A DNA stretch of 64,000 nt from Chloroflexota bacterium (GTDB lineage: Bacteria; Chloroflexota; Dehalococcoidia; Lucifugimonadales; JACPQL01). The position numbers and the translations under genes were made by a program. The stretch covers positions 48,562-112,561 of the forward strand of contig JACPQL010000011.1 of the NCBI GenBank assembly GCA_016190445.1, in the 5' to 3' direction. The stretch's first letter is position 1; each line of letters begins with the position of its first letter. The notes beneath the pieces were generated by a model, which did not search any database, was not told the DNA's origin, and was given only the letters and a program-made list of their open reading frames with translations. Shown here one piece after another: positions 1 through 8,411 of the stretch.

Positions 1-744
1 CCCGCTGACAAGGATTACCGGCATGGCAGGAGCTATCTGCTTGGCAACGCTTGCCAGGCCAATGCCGTCCATCTCTGGCATTGCCAGGTCTGTCACCAAG
101 GCATCGAACCTGCCAGTGCGAAGCTTCTCTACGGCTTGGCGGCCATCGGGCGCAGTCTCAGCGGCATGTAGTTTGCTGGTCAGGTATGCCACGATCGTTT
201 GCAGAGGTACCGGCTCGTCATCCACCAAGAGGACCCGCAGAGGGCGTGTGGGTGCAGGTACCAGGGTCCTGCCCCCACTGACCTCCTGTCGGGTGGGGAC
301 CGGGATTCGGATGGTAACTGTCGTTCCCTTGCCCACCTCGCTCCCGATGTTCATGTTACTCTGGTGCCGCTGGACCACGTCGTGGACCACCTTCAGCCCG
401 AGGCCTGTCCCCCGAGGACCCTTGGTGGTAAAGAAAGGCTCAGTACAACGCCGCAGGACTTCGGCAGTCATGCCTACCCCCGTGTCTTTGACGCAGAGGA
501 ACACGTGACCCTCTTCAGAACGGGTGAGGATGGTTAGTCTCCCACCCGCAGGCATTGCGTCCACGGCATTGAAGATCAGGTTGGTCAGCACCTCCCGAAG
601 TTCTATCTGGTCTCCCTGCACTGGGGGAATATCTTGCAAGCTGGTCTCAACGGCGATGGTGGTGCCGCTGGCCTGGGCCTGAGTCCTCCAGCGGGGCTCC
701 GACAGGGATATGGCCTCATTTACCAGGCTGTTCAGTTCTGACAT
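1..744 (-). CDS. Hybrid histidine kinase/response regulator, N-terminally truncated and cut by the window start
   Basis: The reverse strand encodes a histidine-kinase ATPase domain (N-box around ELREVLTNLIFNAVDAMP, G1 box VKDTGVGM, G2 box GTGLGLKVV) followed by a receiver domain (LLVDDEP, then VTDLAMPEMDG with the phospho-acceptor Asp). The reading frame runs off the left edge, so the receiver end is missing. The first Met (744) lies where the sequence normally follows the HisKA helix, with LVNEA and PRW still recognisable. A TAA stop lies in frame six codons upstream, so there is no dimerisation helix, phospho-His or sensor domain. In family terms this is a hybrid kinase or nitrogen-type sensor. 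I infer it is a 5'-truncated remnant, possibly linked to the transposase-like fragment just upstream. It could also be a free-standing ATPase-receiver protein. No partner regulator is visible. Confidence 0.7.
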   Translation of the reverse strand, partial: MSELNSLVNEAISLSEPRWRTQAQASGTTIAVETSLQDIPPVQGDQIELREVLTNLIFNAVDAMPAGGRLTILTRSEEGHVFLCVKDTGVGMTAEVLRRCTEPFFTTKGPRGTGLGLKVVHDVVQRHQSNMNIGSEVGKGTTVTIRIPVPTRQEVSGGRTLVPAPTRPLRVLLVDDEPVPLQTIVAYLTSKLHAAETAPDGRQAVEKLRTGRFDALVTDLAMPEMDGIGLASVAKQIAPAMPVILVSG

Positions 745-1371
745 AGTTTGGTATTTTGTTTAAGCTTCCTCCCAAAAGGATGGGAGGATGGCGATGTCAG
801 AGACAGAGGTGTCAATGGTAGGTGATAGGTGGCGGGTTCACGACGCCTTGTGGACGCGCGTTGAACCCCTTCTGCCACCTGAGCGGCTCCGTTCCCATCT
901 GGCAAGCGTGTTCGTGCACAAATGGGTGTGAATGGGAGCCTTCCTCGCGACGATTGGACTCGCGTTCACGGCGGACTTCCGCTGAAAAGCCTTGCGACCG
1001 TGCGGATATCGGCGACGGCTTGACGGCCTCCTCAGACATCGTTGCCACACCGTCGCCCATCCGGCCTTGGTGGGGGCATTGGAGTGACGCCGCTCGGAGG
1101 CCGTCAATCAGGAAAACTGCCACGGCTACCTAATGGTGCTACGCTGGCAAGTGCAGTGTACTGCTTCTGCACGGTGCGGTGGACCTCTGGGGACAGTGCC
1201 GGGACTTTCTGCGCCTTGACCTTGCATCCAGGCTCACGGTCCTCTTGTGGCCAGGCAGTAATCCAACCGCTGGCCGCCCTCCTCAGGGGACTCGAACTCG
1301 CGGGTCCATAAAGTAGTCCTTGCGGCAAGCCCGTCCAGGTCGTATTCTAGGGGCCGCGCAAGGAGGTGCCC
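745..1371. other. Gene-poor stretch
   Basis: Between the truncated kinase and the alpha/beta hydrolase I see only the transposase-like fragment (794-931) and short frames on both strands with no recognisable product. The composition and the broken neighbours suggest decayed mobile DNA. A strong ribosome-binding site (AAGGAGG, 1360-1366) at the right edge belongs to the next gene. Confidence 0.5.
794..931 (+). pseudogene. Possible IS5-type transposase N-terminal fragment
   Basis: A 45-codon frame contains HDALWTRVEPLLPP, which resembles the start of IS5-family transposases (DALW.RIEPLLPP). It then loses similarity and stops. A GGGAGG precedes the ATG. No terminal inverted repeats or remaining transposase were seen in the following 400 bases. 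This is probably a decayed insertion sequence end; the call rests on about 15 residues only. Confidence 0.35.
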
Positions 1372-2181
1372 ATGCCCTACTTTGAGAGCGACGGCGCACG
1401 GCTGCACTATGAGGACGCCGATTTCACTGACCCATGGCGTGCCCCGGCGCCAGCAGTCCTGCTTCAGCACGGCTTCGCCCGCAACGGGCGCTTCTGGTAC
1501 GCGTGGGTGCCGCTTCTGGCCCGATGGTACCGGGTGGTGCGCCCCGATCTTCGGGGGATGGGCGGGTCCACCATGCCACCGGAGGAGTTCCGCCCTGACC
1601 TGGACACCTTTGTGGGGGACATCCTCCACCTGCTGGACCACCTGGGAGTGCATCAGGTGACCTACGTAGGCGAGTCCTTCGGGGGGCTGGTGGGGCTGAA
1701 GCTGGCCCATGACCATCCGCAGCGTGTCCGCGCCCTGGTCCTGGTGAACACGCCGTGCCGTCTATCCGACGACTGGCGCCGCGACATGCGCTCCGACTGG
1801 GGGGGCGCGGCTGCCACGGTGGGCGACTGGTCTCGCCGCACCCTGGCCATGCGCCTGGACCCGGACCGGTCCTCGCCAGGCCTCCAGGATTGGTACGTCC
1901 GGGAGATGGACAAGACCAACCCGGAGGTGGCGCGCAAGCTCCAGGCTTACCTGAGCACCCTGGACTTCACATCACACCTGAAGGACGTGCGGGTGCCTGC
2001 TCTGCTCATCAGCGGTTCCAAAAGCCCCACCTCCCGCATTGACCAGCAGCACCTAATGCAGCGGGAGATGCCCCACGCAGAGCTGGCAGTGTTTGAGGAC
2101 GTGGGGCATGGCGTGAACGTGGTGGAGCCTGAGCGGTGCGTGGAGCGGGTGGTCCGGTTCCTTGAGGGCCTGCCGAAGTAG
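1372..2181 (+). CDS. Alpha/beta-fold hydrolase
   Basis: The 269-residue protein has an alpha/beta-hydrolase layout: oxyanion HG at 33-34 (QHGF), nucleophile elbow GESFGG with Ser102, and the C-terminal His in DVGHG (His246). The usual acid after strand 7 is missing: the motif reads GSKSPT (215-220) where GD.D is typical, so Asp224 or another residue would have to serve. ATG 1372 is preferred over the in-frame GTG 1366 because AAGGAGG ends five bases before it, whereas the GTG overlaps it. The family includes esterases, haloperoxidases and C-C hydrolases; the substrate cannot be told. Neighbouring FAH, LLM and MmgE/PrpD genes suggest organic-acid or aromatic catabolism. Confidence 0.85.
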   Translation: MPYFESDGARLHYEDADFTDPWRAPAPAVLLQHGFARNGRFWYAWVPLLARWYRVVRPDLRGMGGSTMPPEEFRPDLDTFVGDILHLLDHLGVHQVTYVGESFGGLVGLKLAHDHPQRVRALVLVNTPCRLSDDWRRDMRSDWGGAAATVGDWSRRTLAMRLDPDRSSPGLQDWYVREMDKTNPEVARKLQAYLSTLDFTSHLKDVRVPALLISGSKSPTSRIDQQHLMQREMPHAELAVFEDVGHGVNVVEPERCVERVVRFLEGLPK

Positions 2182-2182
2182 A

Positions 2183-2361
2183 GCTGGTTGCAAAAGTCAG
2201 CTTGGCTGGGCGCCTTTTTCGCCTTGAAAAGCAGACCTGTTCTTTCCCACCCGCCCGCCCTTGGTATGTTTTTGAGTTTGAGGGGACACCCCTCAAACTC
2301 CCCAGGAGGGGGCAAAGCCCTCTGCACCCCCTGTAGGGCAGTTCCGACTTTTGCGACAGCC
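2183..2361. repeat. Inverted-repeat element (MITE-like) with internal hairpin
   Basis: The stretch begins GCTGGTTGCAAAAGTC and ends with the near-complement (GACTTTTGCGACAGC on the plus strand). Inside is a perfect 12-bp hairpin (GAGTTTGAGGGG at 2274-2285, loop ACA, complement at 2289-2300) and a GGGGGCAAAGCCC segment resembling part of the leader repeats at 28294 and 58673. It fills the gap between two convergent genes and could also terminate transcription. Confidence 0.6.
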
Positions 2362-2386
2362 GCCGGTACGGGAGGCCTCGGCCAGA

Positions 2387-3187
2387 TTACGGACGACTGC
2401 GTGGGCGGCGCTCCTCCCCTACCCTATTCCTTAGCACACCCACTCCCTCCACATCCACCTCAACCACGTCCCCGCGATTCATGTTCTCAGGCGCGCCCGT
2501 CGTCCCCGACCAGATGATGTCGCCGGGCTTCAGCGTGACCCACTGGCTGATGTAGCTTACCAGCGTGCCAAAGTCGAAGTGCATGTCCCGGGTGTTGGCC
2601 CGCTGGACCTCCCTGCCATTCAGTCGCACCACCATGTAGCTGCCGCGCCGGGGGTCGAACTCCGTCTCTATCCAAGGTCCAATGGGAGAGAAAGTATCGG
2701 CGGCCTTGGCACGCCAGAAGGACCGGTCAGCTCGCTGCCATCCCCGCTCACTCACGTCGTTGCCGCACGTGTAGCCAAGGATACAGGCCCACCCCTCCTC
2801 GGAGGAGACACGTCTGGCCCTGCGGCCGATCACCGCCAGGCACTCGCCCTCATACTGGATTCCTGCCTGCGAGTCGTAGGGGATGACGATGGTATCCTCC
2901 GGCCCGATCAGCGCGTTCACGCCCTTGTGCCAGGGATTCGGCGTCTCCGCCATCCTGGTCTGCCCGGTGATGCCTGAAGCATGCGCCAGGTGTTCGGCGA
3001 AGTTCAGCCCCGGGCCGAACATCTGGGAGGGCACTACGGGTGCCAGAAGCTTGACCTCGCCGAGCGGGTAGCGGGACCCTGTGGGCTGGGACCGACCGAA
3101 TATGCTGCCCCGTACCTCCGCGACCTCATTGCCTTCCACGATGCCATACCTTGTACGCGCCCCATGCCTGAAGCGAGCAATGCGCAT
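2387..3187 (-). CDS. Fumarylacetoacetate hydrolase (FAH) family protein
   Basis: A 266-residue protein of the FAH/2-hydroxyhepta-2,4-diene-1,7-dioate isomerase family. Visible family features are GPGLNFAEH, the metal-site acids in QYEGECLAVIG, GNDVSERGWQ, the DTFSPIGPW segment and the C-terminal PGDIIWSGTTG. These enzymes bind Mg2+ or Mn2+ and hydrolyse or decarboxylate acylpyruvate-like compounds in aromatic breakdown. The ATG at 3187 is chosen because GGGAGGTGG precedes it; the frame stays open 37 codons further up without a better site. It is divergent from the LLM oxidoreductase at 3370, and the two probably share the intergenic region. The exact substrate is unknown. Confidence 0.88.
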   Translation of the reverse strand: MRIARFRHGARTRYGIVEGNEVAEVRGSIFGRSQPTGSRYPLGEVKLLAPVVPSQMFGPGLNFAEHLAHASGITGQTRMAETPNPWHKGVNALIGPEDTIVIPYDSQAGIQYEGECLAVIGRRARRVSSEEGWACILGYTCGNDVSERGWQRADRSFWRAKAADTFSPIGPWIETEFDPRRGSYMVVRLNGREVQRANTRDMHFDFGTLVSYISQWVTLKPGDIIWSGTTGAPENMNRGDVVEVDVEGVGVLRNRVGEERRPRSRP

Positions 3188-3308
3188 GGCCACCTCCCGT
3201 TTGTGGTGAGCGTGTCGGGGGCATTCTACACCCTCGGGCACGGGCCTCGCAGTCTGGCCTGCACGCTTTCCCTCAAGGGATTTGTTGGCAAGCGCCAATC
3301 GGCTTGGA

Positions 3309-3338
3309 TTGCGGGCGATGGGCCTGGTTGGCTACAAT
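3309..3338 (+). promoter_or_regulatory. Candidate sigma70-type promoter of the LLM gene
   Basis: TTGCGG at 3309-3314 and TACAAT at 3333-3338, separated by 18 bases, 31 bases before the start codon of the LLM oxidoreductase. Confidence 0.4.
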
Positions 3339-3369
3339 GGCGCTGTCCGTTGCCAGGGAGGGCTGAAGG

Positions 3370-4413
3370 ATGAAGTTCATGTTCTTTGTGGCCAACCAGT
3401 TCCTTCCCCACGAGTCCTACACCACCAAGATCCAGGAGTGCGTGGAGCAGGTGAGGATCGCGCGAGACGCTGGGTTCGACATGGTCTCGATGGGACAGCA
3501 CTTCCTGGCGGTGCCATACCAGATGCCGCAGCCGGTGCCCTTCGCCGCGCGACTCGCAGCAGAGACGGGCGACATGCTGGTGGGCATAACCATCTTTCTG
3601 CTCCCGCTGCTCAACCCGGTCCAGGTAGCCGAAGAGGTGGCGACCCTGGATGGTATCACTGGAGGCCGCTTTGTCTTCGGCGCTGGCCTTGGGTACCGTG
3701 AGGAGGAGTACGCTTCGTTCCGGGTGGAGGTCAAGGAGCGCGTGCCCCGCATGATGGAGGCGCTGGAGGTCATAAAGCGGCTGTGGACGGAGGACGAGGT
3801 GGAGTTCCAAGGCCGGTTCTACACGGTGCCCAGAGTGAAGGTGTACACCAGGCCGGTGCAGAAGCCCCACCCGCCCATATGGATAGCTGCCAACTCCGAT
3901 TCGGCGGTTGCCAGGGTGGGGAGCGTGGGCGCGTCGTGGATCATCAACCCCCACGCTACGGTGACCACCGTGGAGCGCCAGTTGCAGCTTTACCACCAGG
4001 CCCGCTCAGAAGCTGGACATCCGATGCCTGCGTACCTGCCCATGCTGCGAGAGGTCTTTGTGGATGAGGACAGGGACCGTGCGTGGAAGGAGGCTGCGCC
4101 GTACGTCGGCGAAAAGTACGCGACCTACGCCGCGTGGGGCCAGGACAAGGTAATGCCAGGTCAAGAGAGCTTCCATGTGGCGCTTCAGTCGCTGGCGAAA
4201 GACCGGTTCATCATCGGGACGCCCGAGGATTTCGTGCGGGAGGTACAAAGGTACGAGGAGCGTCTGGGGGTCAACATGATTGGCCTGCGAATGCAGTGGC
4301 CAGGCATGGCCCACGAGAAGGTCCTTCGCCAGTTAGAGCTGTTCAAGACCCGAATCATCCCCGAGTTCAGACGGCTCCGCCCGCGAGACGATGCTCCCCA
4401 TGTTCGGAGTTGA
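3370..4413 (+). CDS. LLM class flavin-dependent oxidoreductase
   Basis: A 347-residue luciferase-like monooxygenase. It starts with the beta-strand MKFMFFV, and carries GFDMVSMGQHF, the LLPLLNPVQVAEEVATLDGITGGRF-type stretch with the characteristic GRFVFGAGLGY, and RPVQKPHPPIW in the second half. Such TIM-barrel enzymes use reduced FMN or F420 to oxidise organic substrates. The ATG follows AGGGAGGGCTGAAGG. A convergent-free gap of 76 bases separates it from the MmgE/PrpD gene on the same strand, so they may be co-transcribed. The cofactor choice and substrate are not evident. Length is normal for the family. Confidence 0.88.
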   Translation: MKFMFFVANQFLPHESYTTKIQECVEQVRIARDAGFDMVSMGQHFLAVPYQMPQPVPFAARLAAETGDMLVGITIFLLPLLNPVQVAEEVATLDGITGGRFVFGAGLGYREEEYASFRVEVKERVPRMMEALEVIKRLWTEDEVEFQGRFYTVPRVKVYTRPVQKPHPPIWIAANSDSAVARVGSVGASWIINPHATVTTVERQLQLYHQARSEAGHPMPAYLPMLREVFVDEDRDRAWKEAAPYVGEKYATYAAWGQDKVMPGQESFHVALQSLAKDRFIIGTPEDFVREVQRYEERLGVNMIGLRMQWPGMAHEKVLRQLELFKTRIIPEFRRLRPRDDAPHVRS

Positions 4414-4489
4414 CCCAGTCATGCCCGCGACCCGGCCATGGGAAGGTCCGTGGCCTTTTGGCAAGGTAGCCTGAAAGGAGCGCGACCGG

Positions 4490-5854
4490 ATGGACACGAT
4501 AGTGGACTACCTGAGTTCGTACGCGGTGGATATGAGCTATGACAGCCTGCCCAAAGAGGTTGTACACAGGGCCAAGCAGATCACGGTGGACGCGCTGGGA
4601 TGCGGGCTGGGGGCTTTCAACACGGATGCAGGCAGGATAGTGCGAGAGGTGGCCTCAGCGGTGACGCTGAAACAGCACGGGGCCACCATACTGGGGACCG
4701 GCCACAAGACGACAGCGGACCTGGCGGCCTTTGCCAACGGTACCATGGTGCGCTATCTGGACTTCAACGACGCCTACATGGGAAGCGACGCTGGCCATCC
4801 CAGCGACCAGATACCCATCATCCTGGCGGCGGCGGAAGCCGCGGGCGCCGACGGCAGGACCACTGTGGCCGGCATTGTGCTGGCCTACGAGGTACAGTGC
4901 CGTCTCGTGGACGCCGCCTCTATCCGTCCACGGGGGTGGGACCAGGGCACGTATGGCGGCATCGCCTCCGCGGCGGGAGTGGCAAGGGTGATGGGCCTTA
5001 GCAAAAGAGAGGCCTACAACGCCATATCCCTGGCTGCCACCACCAGCGTCGCCCTCGGGCAGGCGCGATACGGCACCTTATCCATGTGGAAGGGAGCGGC
5101 CGTGCCCTACGCGGGGCGCACTGGAGTGTTCGCTTGTCTGCTGGCACAGAGAGGCATGACCGGGCCCGACCCTGCCTTCCAAGGGAAGGCGGGCTTCTTT
5201 GCCGCTGTGGTGGAACGGCCCTTCACTCTGGGACCCTTTGGGGGCGGTGGACACGCTTACAAGATCATGGAGAGCCGCATCAAGCGGTTCCCATCGGGGT
5301 ACCACTCGCAGGCGGTAGCGGAGGCGGCGCTGGCACTGAGGCCCAAGATAGGGAGGCCGGAGGACGTGAGGGAGATACTGCTGGAGATACACCATCACGC
5401 GATAGATGTCATGGCTGGCGACGAAGAGAAGTGGAAGCCCGCCACGCGGGAGACGGCAGACCACAGCATTCCCTTCGTCATCGCCATGGCCCTCACCTAC
5501 GGCGATATCCGGCTGGAAGACTACGAGGAGGGGCGCTACCTGGACCCCGGGATACGCGAGACCATGTCCAAGGTGAAGGTGCGCGAGAGCGAGGAGTCCA
5601 ACCGGGCCTGGCCCGAGGCCACTCTCACCGACCTGGCGGTGACGATGAGGGATGGCTCAAGGCACGCGCTTCGGGTCTCCTATCACCGAGGCCACTACAA
5701 AAACCCCATGACCGACCAAGAGCTGGAGGCCAAGTTCCGCTCCCTGGCCAACAAGGTGCTGCCGCCTCGGCAAATCTCCGCTGCGCTGGAGTGCATGTGG
5801 CACCTCGAGGATGCGAAGGACATCGGCAGCCTGATGGCGTCGCTGAAGGCGTAG
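4490..5854 (+). CDS. MmgE/PrpD family protein
   Basis: A 454-residue protein with the MmgE/PrpD two-domain organisation. The helical N-terminal half includes RAKQITVDALGCGLGA, the FANGTMVRYLDFND signature and DAGHPSDQIPIILAAAE. The alpha/beta C-terminal half begins near KRFPSGYHSQA and ends YKNPMTDQELEAKFR. PrpD itself is 2-methylcitrate dehydratase, but most paralogues have unproven substrates, so no gene symbol is given. GAAAGGAG lies seven bases before the ATG. A second, more diverged family member is at 54001-55374. No prpB or prpC is nearby, which argues against a classical methylcitrate cycle here. Confidence 0.88.
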   Translation: MDTIVDYLSSYAVDMSYDSLPKEVVHRAKQITVDALGCGLGAFNTDAGRIVREVASAVTLKQHGATILGTGHKTTADLAAFANGTMVRYLDFNDAYMGSDAGHPSDQIPIILAAAEAAGADGRTTVAGIVLAYEVQCRLVDAASIRPRGWDQGTYGGIASAAGVARVMGLSKREAYNAISLAATTSVALGQARYGTLSMWKGAAVPYAGRTGVFACLLAQRGMTGPDPAFQGKAGFFAAVVERPFTLGPFGGGGHAYKIMESRIKRFPSGYHSQAVAEAALALRPKIGRPEDVREILLEIHHHAIDVMAGDEEKWKPATRETADHSIPFVIAMALTYGDIRLEDYEEGRYLDPGIRETMSKVKVRESEESNRAWPEATLTDLAVTMRDGSRHALRVSYHRGHYKNPMTDQELEAKFRSLANKVLPPRQISAALECMWHLEDAKDIGSLMASLKA

Positions 5855-6001
5855 CGCTCAGTCCTGCCAGTGCTTCAAAAGCAGCCTCTCCCTGCGGTGT
5901 AGGTCAGGCGGGGTTCGAGCGTGGGACCCTCTGCCTATGGGCGCCCGATCCTAAGAAACAAACCCAGTCTCATTCCCACGCAAGCGCGCGGTATATCCAG
6001 A

Positions 6002-6643
6002 CTATCGTATCTGTTCACCCAGGCTCCTCACGGCTGCCTGGAGCACCCCCTCGCCGACGACGTTCATCAGCGCAAGCCCAAGGGCTCGGGCCTTCGCAGC
6101 CTCTGGCATCTCGGAGTCGGCCAAGGCAGCCACCTCACGCGCCAGGCGCTCCTGTTCGTCCTGGGGAACGTTCTGCATGAGCACGAGGCAGTAAGCAGGA
6201 AGAGCCGCCTGGGCCTTTTCGAAAGACACGCCCTCCATGGCGCGGTCCACCGCCAGAGCACGCTGGGTGGCCCGGGTGCGGTCCACCTCCCTGTCCGCTG
6301 CCTGGAGAACGATCTGGAGCAATGCACTGGGACCGACTGAGACGTCCTGGTTGCCAGCTCGAACCGCGAAGACCGAAGACCTGAGCACCGCCACTGCCCC
6401 GAAGCCCGCCGCCAGGACCCAGCCCAGGGGGATGTCACCTCTATCCGTTGCCATGACCCAGCCGAGCTGCCGCGACAGAGCAAGGGCCGCCACGCCCGCA
6501 ACCGCGTTCAGGACGATGTAGACGACGCCGGGCGGCGATGTCGCCGCCCGGAAGGGTGCGTCTCGGTAACGAGAGACCAATTCCCCCAGCCCCACAAGAC
6601 CCCCGATGAGGGTCACGACCACCCACGCCAGCCAAGGGGTCAT
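6002..6643 (-). CDS. Conserved membrane protein, partner of the upstream wHTH gene
   Basis: A 213-residue protein with hydrophobic helices near residues 3-20, about 40-58 and about 75-95. A cytoplasmic, charged helical half follows (FAVRAGNQDVSVGPSAL, then LQAADREVDRTRATQRA). I do not recognise a named family. The start codon lies three bases after the stop of the winged-helix gene (6647), so the two are almost certainly co-translated. A small DNA-binding protein paired with a membrane protein of this size suggests a membrane sensor or effector with its regulator, but this is inference only. Confidence 0.7.
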   Translation of the reverse strand: MTPWLAWVVVTLIGGLVGLGELVSRYRDAPFRAATSPPGVVYIVLNAVAGVAALALSRQLGWVMATDRGDIPLGWVLAAGFGAVAVLRSSVFAVRAGNQDVSVGPSALLQIVLQAADREVDRTRATQRALAVDRAMEGVSFEKAQAALPAYCLVLMQNVPQDEQERLAREVAALADSEMPEAAKARALGLALMNVVGEGVLQAAVRSLGEQIR

Positions 6644-6646
6644 GGC

Positions 6647-6940
6647 CTAACGTTCGCCTTTGGCAGCCCGCTCTCCCAGTGGCGTCAGGCTCACCGTCTC
6701 CTCGCCCCGCGGCCCCTCAAGCTTGACCAAGCCATCTCCCAGCATATGGTCCAACGCCTTCAAGAAGTCGGGAAGCCCTAGACCTCCCATCCTCCTCAGC
6801 TCCTCCACGCGCTGGGGCCCTTCATACGCCAAGACAGCCAGGAGCTTCGTCTGCCCCTCGTCTGGGGCCGAGCGCCCCTTGGAGTGCTTGAGTCCCCGAA
6901 GGAAGGGCCCGAAGTTCTCGCCTCTTTGCTGAGACTGCAT
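6647..6940 (-). CDS. Small winged-helix DNA-binding protein
   Basis: A 97-residue protein. Residues from about 28 to the end look like a MarR/ArsR-type winged helix: KLLAVLAYEGPQRVEELRRMGGL, the recognition-helix region LPDFLKALDHMLGDGLVKLEG and the wing EETVSLTPLGERAA. ATG 6940 is preferred to the in-frame TTG 6958, because a -10-like box lies just upstream and AAGGGG precedes the ATG. It is the first gene of a two-gene unit with the membrane protein at 6002-6643. It is likely an autoregulator or the cytoplasmic reader of that protein, but there is no direct evidence of its target. Confidence 0.7.
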   Translation of the reverse strand: MQSQQRGENFGPFLRGLKHSKGRSAPDEGQTKLLAVLAYEGPQRVEELRRMGGLGLPDFLKALDHMLGDGLVKLEGPRGEETVSLTPLGERAAKGER

Positions 6941-6973
6941 TACAGTAGACCCCTTCAAGTGAGCTCGCCCTTC

Positions 6974-6979
6974 ATTATA
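6974..6979 (-). promoter_or_regulatory. Candidate -10 box of the wHTH/membrane pair
   Basis: TATAAT on the reverse strand, 33 bases before the ATG at 6940. No convincing -35 hexamer is visible at 16-18 bases, so the promoter may rely on an activator or be weak. Confidence 0.35.
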
Positions 6980-7118
6980 CCACCGCTACCCCAGGCGAGA
7001 GCAGCCTCCTCCCAATCCCCACGACAGGGCCTTGTTGCTGGATCCGACGACCTGGCCCTGCACCTTGTTCAGTACCCGGCTATGGCTGAACAGCTATCGC
7101 CCCTCCTGTCCGTGAGCA

Positions 7119-8147
7119 TCAGCCTGCCAGTCCGATGACCGTGACCCACATGGGCTGCTTGCCAACGTCGTAGATTGCCATGGGCTCGAGGTCGCCCGTG
7201 TTCTTGTTAATGCGGAAGGAGGCCAGCCTCCCAGATTCGAAGCCAGCCGAGTAGAGGAAGTTCCCTGTGGGGTCAATGGTGAATGCCCTGGGTATCCGCT
7301 CGCTCGGCACCTGCCTTATCGGCTTGAGACTGCCCGTGGAGGTATCCACCGAGAAGCAGGCGATGCTGTTGTGACCACGGTTCGGGGCATACAGGAACTT
7401 CCCCGAGGGCGATATCTGGATTTTGGAACAGCTATTTTTGCCCTGAAAACCAGCAGGGAGTGTCGAAACGGTCTGGAAGGGTGAAAGGGTGCCCTTCGCC
7501 CGGTCGAACCTGTACGCCGTCACACTACAGCCCTGCTCATTGGAGAAGTAAACGGCGTCCAGGCTCGGATGGAAGCAGAAATGGCGAGGGCCTGTTCCCT
7601 CTTGCTGGCTGACCCTGTCGGGCGAGTTGGGGGTTAGCCTGCCGGTGGCTTCGTCAAACCTGAACTGTAGGATCACGTTGCCGCGATCGGGGCCGCTTAT
7701 GTGAGGGACAAAGGCAAACCTGTTGGAGGGATCGGTCTGGAAACAGTGCGCCCCGATGTAGGTCTTGAGCGCCTGGACTGGTGGACTGGCGACGACGCCG
7801 TTGTCGCCAATGGCGTGGACCGCCGCCGCGCCGGCGAGATAGTAGGCGGAGAGCAGGAATTTCCCCTTCCGGTCGGTGGCCAGCCAGCACGGCTCATTCT
7901 CTAGGGCCGTCGCCGCAATGTGTGACAACGCCCCCGTCTTCAGGTCAATCCGGTAGCTGGAGACCTGGAGGACATTGCGTCGCCCTATGTAGAGAAACCT
8001 GCGCCCCGGGTCCACTGCGATGGGCGCCGGCCGCCCCTGCACAGGCACATCGTCCCTGGGCGTGAGGGCGCCCGTTGCCGGGTCCATGGCAAAGCGCGCA
8101 ATCCTGTCCTCTCCCGAAATAGAGACATACATCATGTACGAAGGCAT
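7119..8147 (-). CDS. Lactonase family protein (seven-bladed beta-propeller, YbhE/Pgl-like)
   Basis: A 342-residue protein built of repeated propeller blades: MMYVSISGEDRIARFAMDPATGALT, and later repeats with FLY(I/S/A) and ATGRLTPNSPDRV. The pattern matches the lactonase/6-phosphogluconolactonase (Pgl, COG2706) family, including the GPRHFCFHPSLDAVYF and NRGHNSIACF segments. Length is typical. The frame is open far upstream, but the ATG at 8147 follows AGGAGGGAGAGAG and starts exactly at the first blade. No signal peptide is visible. There is no zwf or other pentose-phosphate gene nearby, so the true lactone substrate is open. It diverges from formate-THF ligase. Confidence 0.82.
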   Translation of the reverse strand: MPSYMMYVSISGEDRIARFAMDPATGALTPRDDVPVQGRPAPIAVDPGRRFLYIGRRNVLQVSSYRIDLKTGALSHIAATALENEPCWLATDRKGKFLLSAYYLAGAAAVHAIGDNGVVASPPVQALKTYIGAHCFQTDPSNRFAFVPHISGPDRGNVILQFRFDEATGRLTPNSPDRVSQQEGTGPRHFCFHPSLDAVYFSNEQGCSVTAYRFDRAKGTLSPFQTVSTLPAGFQGKNSCSKIQISPSGKFLYAPNRGHNSIACFSVDTSTGSLKPIRQVPSERIPRAFTIDPTGNFLYSAGFESGRLASFRINKNTGDLEPMAIYDVGKQPMWVTVIGLAG

Positions 8148-8411
8148 CTCTCTCCCTCCTTCCTGTTGGCGATGTGTCTTCTCTCGACCTTTGGTGCGTC
8201 CCTGGCACCACCACGGGAGTATACCAGGGAACCGACGCAGCAACAGAGGCCACGCCATGGCGGTGAGCATGGAAAAGGTTGACAGCGACGCCGTCGGAGG
8301 CGGATGATAGCATCGTCGGATTGTGAAATTAAGAACAGACTCGCGGTGTACTTCCAGGAGATGGTGGGAGCACCAGGCTGCTGAAAACAGAGCAGCGAAT
8401 GTGAGGTGGCC

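Noticed and set aside
1234..1716. A 160-codon minus-strand frame under the alpha/beta hydrolase
   Set aside because: It overlaps a well-supported gene and has no domain. Its last part outside the gene (EYDLDGLAARTTLW) is too short to support a call.
5880..5960. A GGTTCGAGC string that recalls a tRNA T-loop
   Set aside because: No acceptor stem, anticodon arm or CCA-compatible fold could be built around it.
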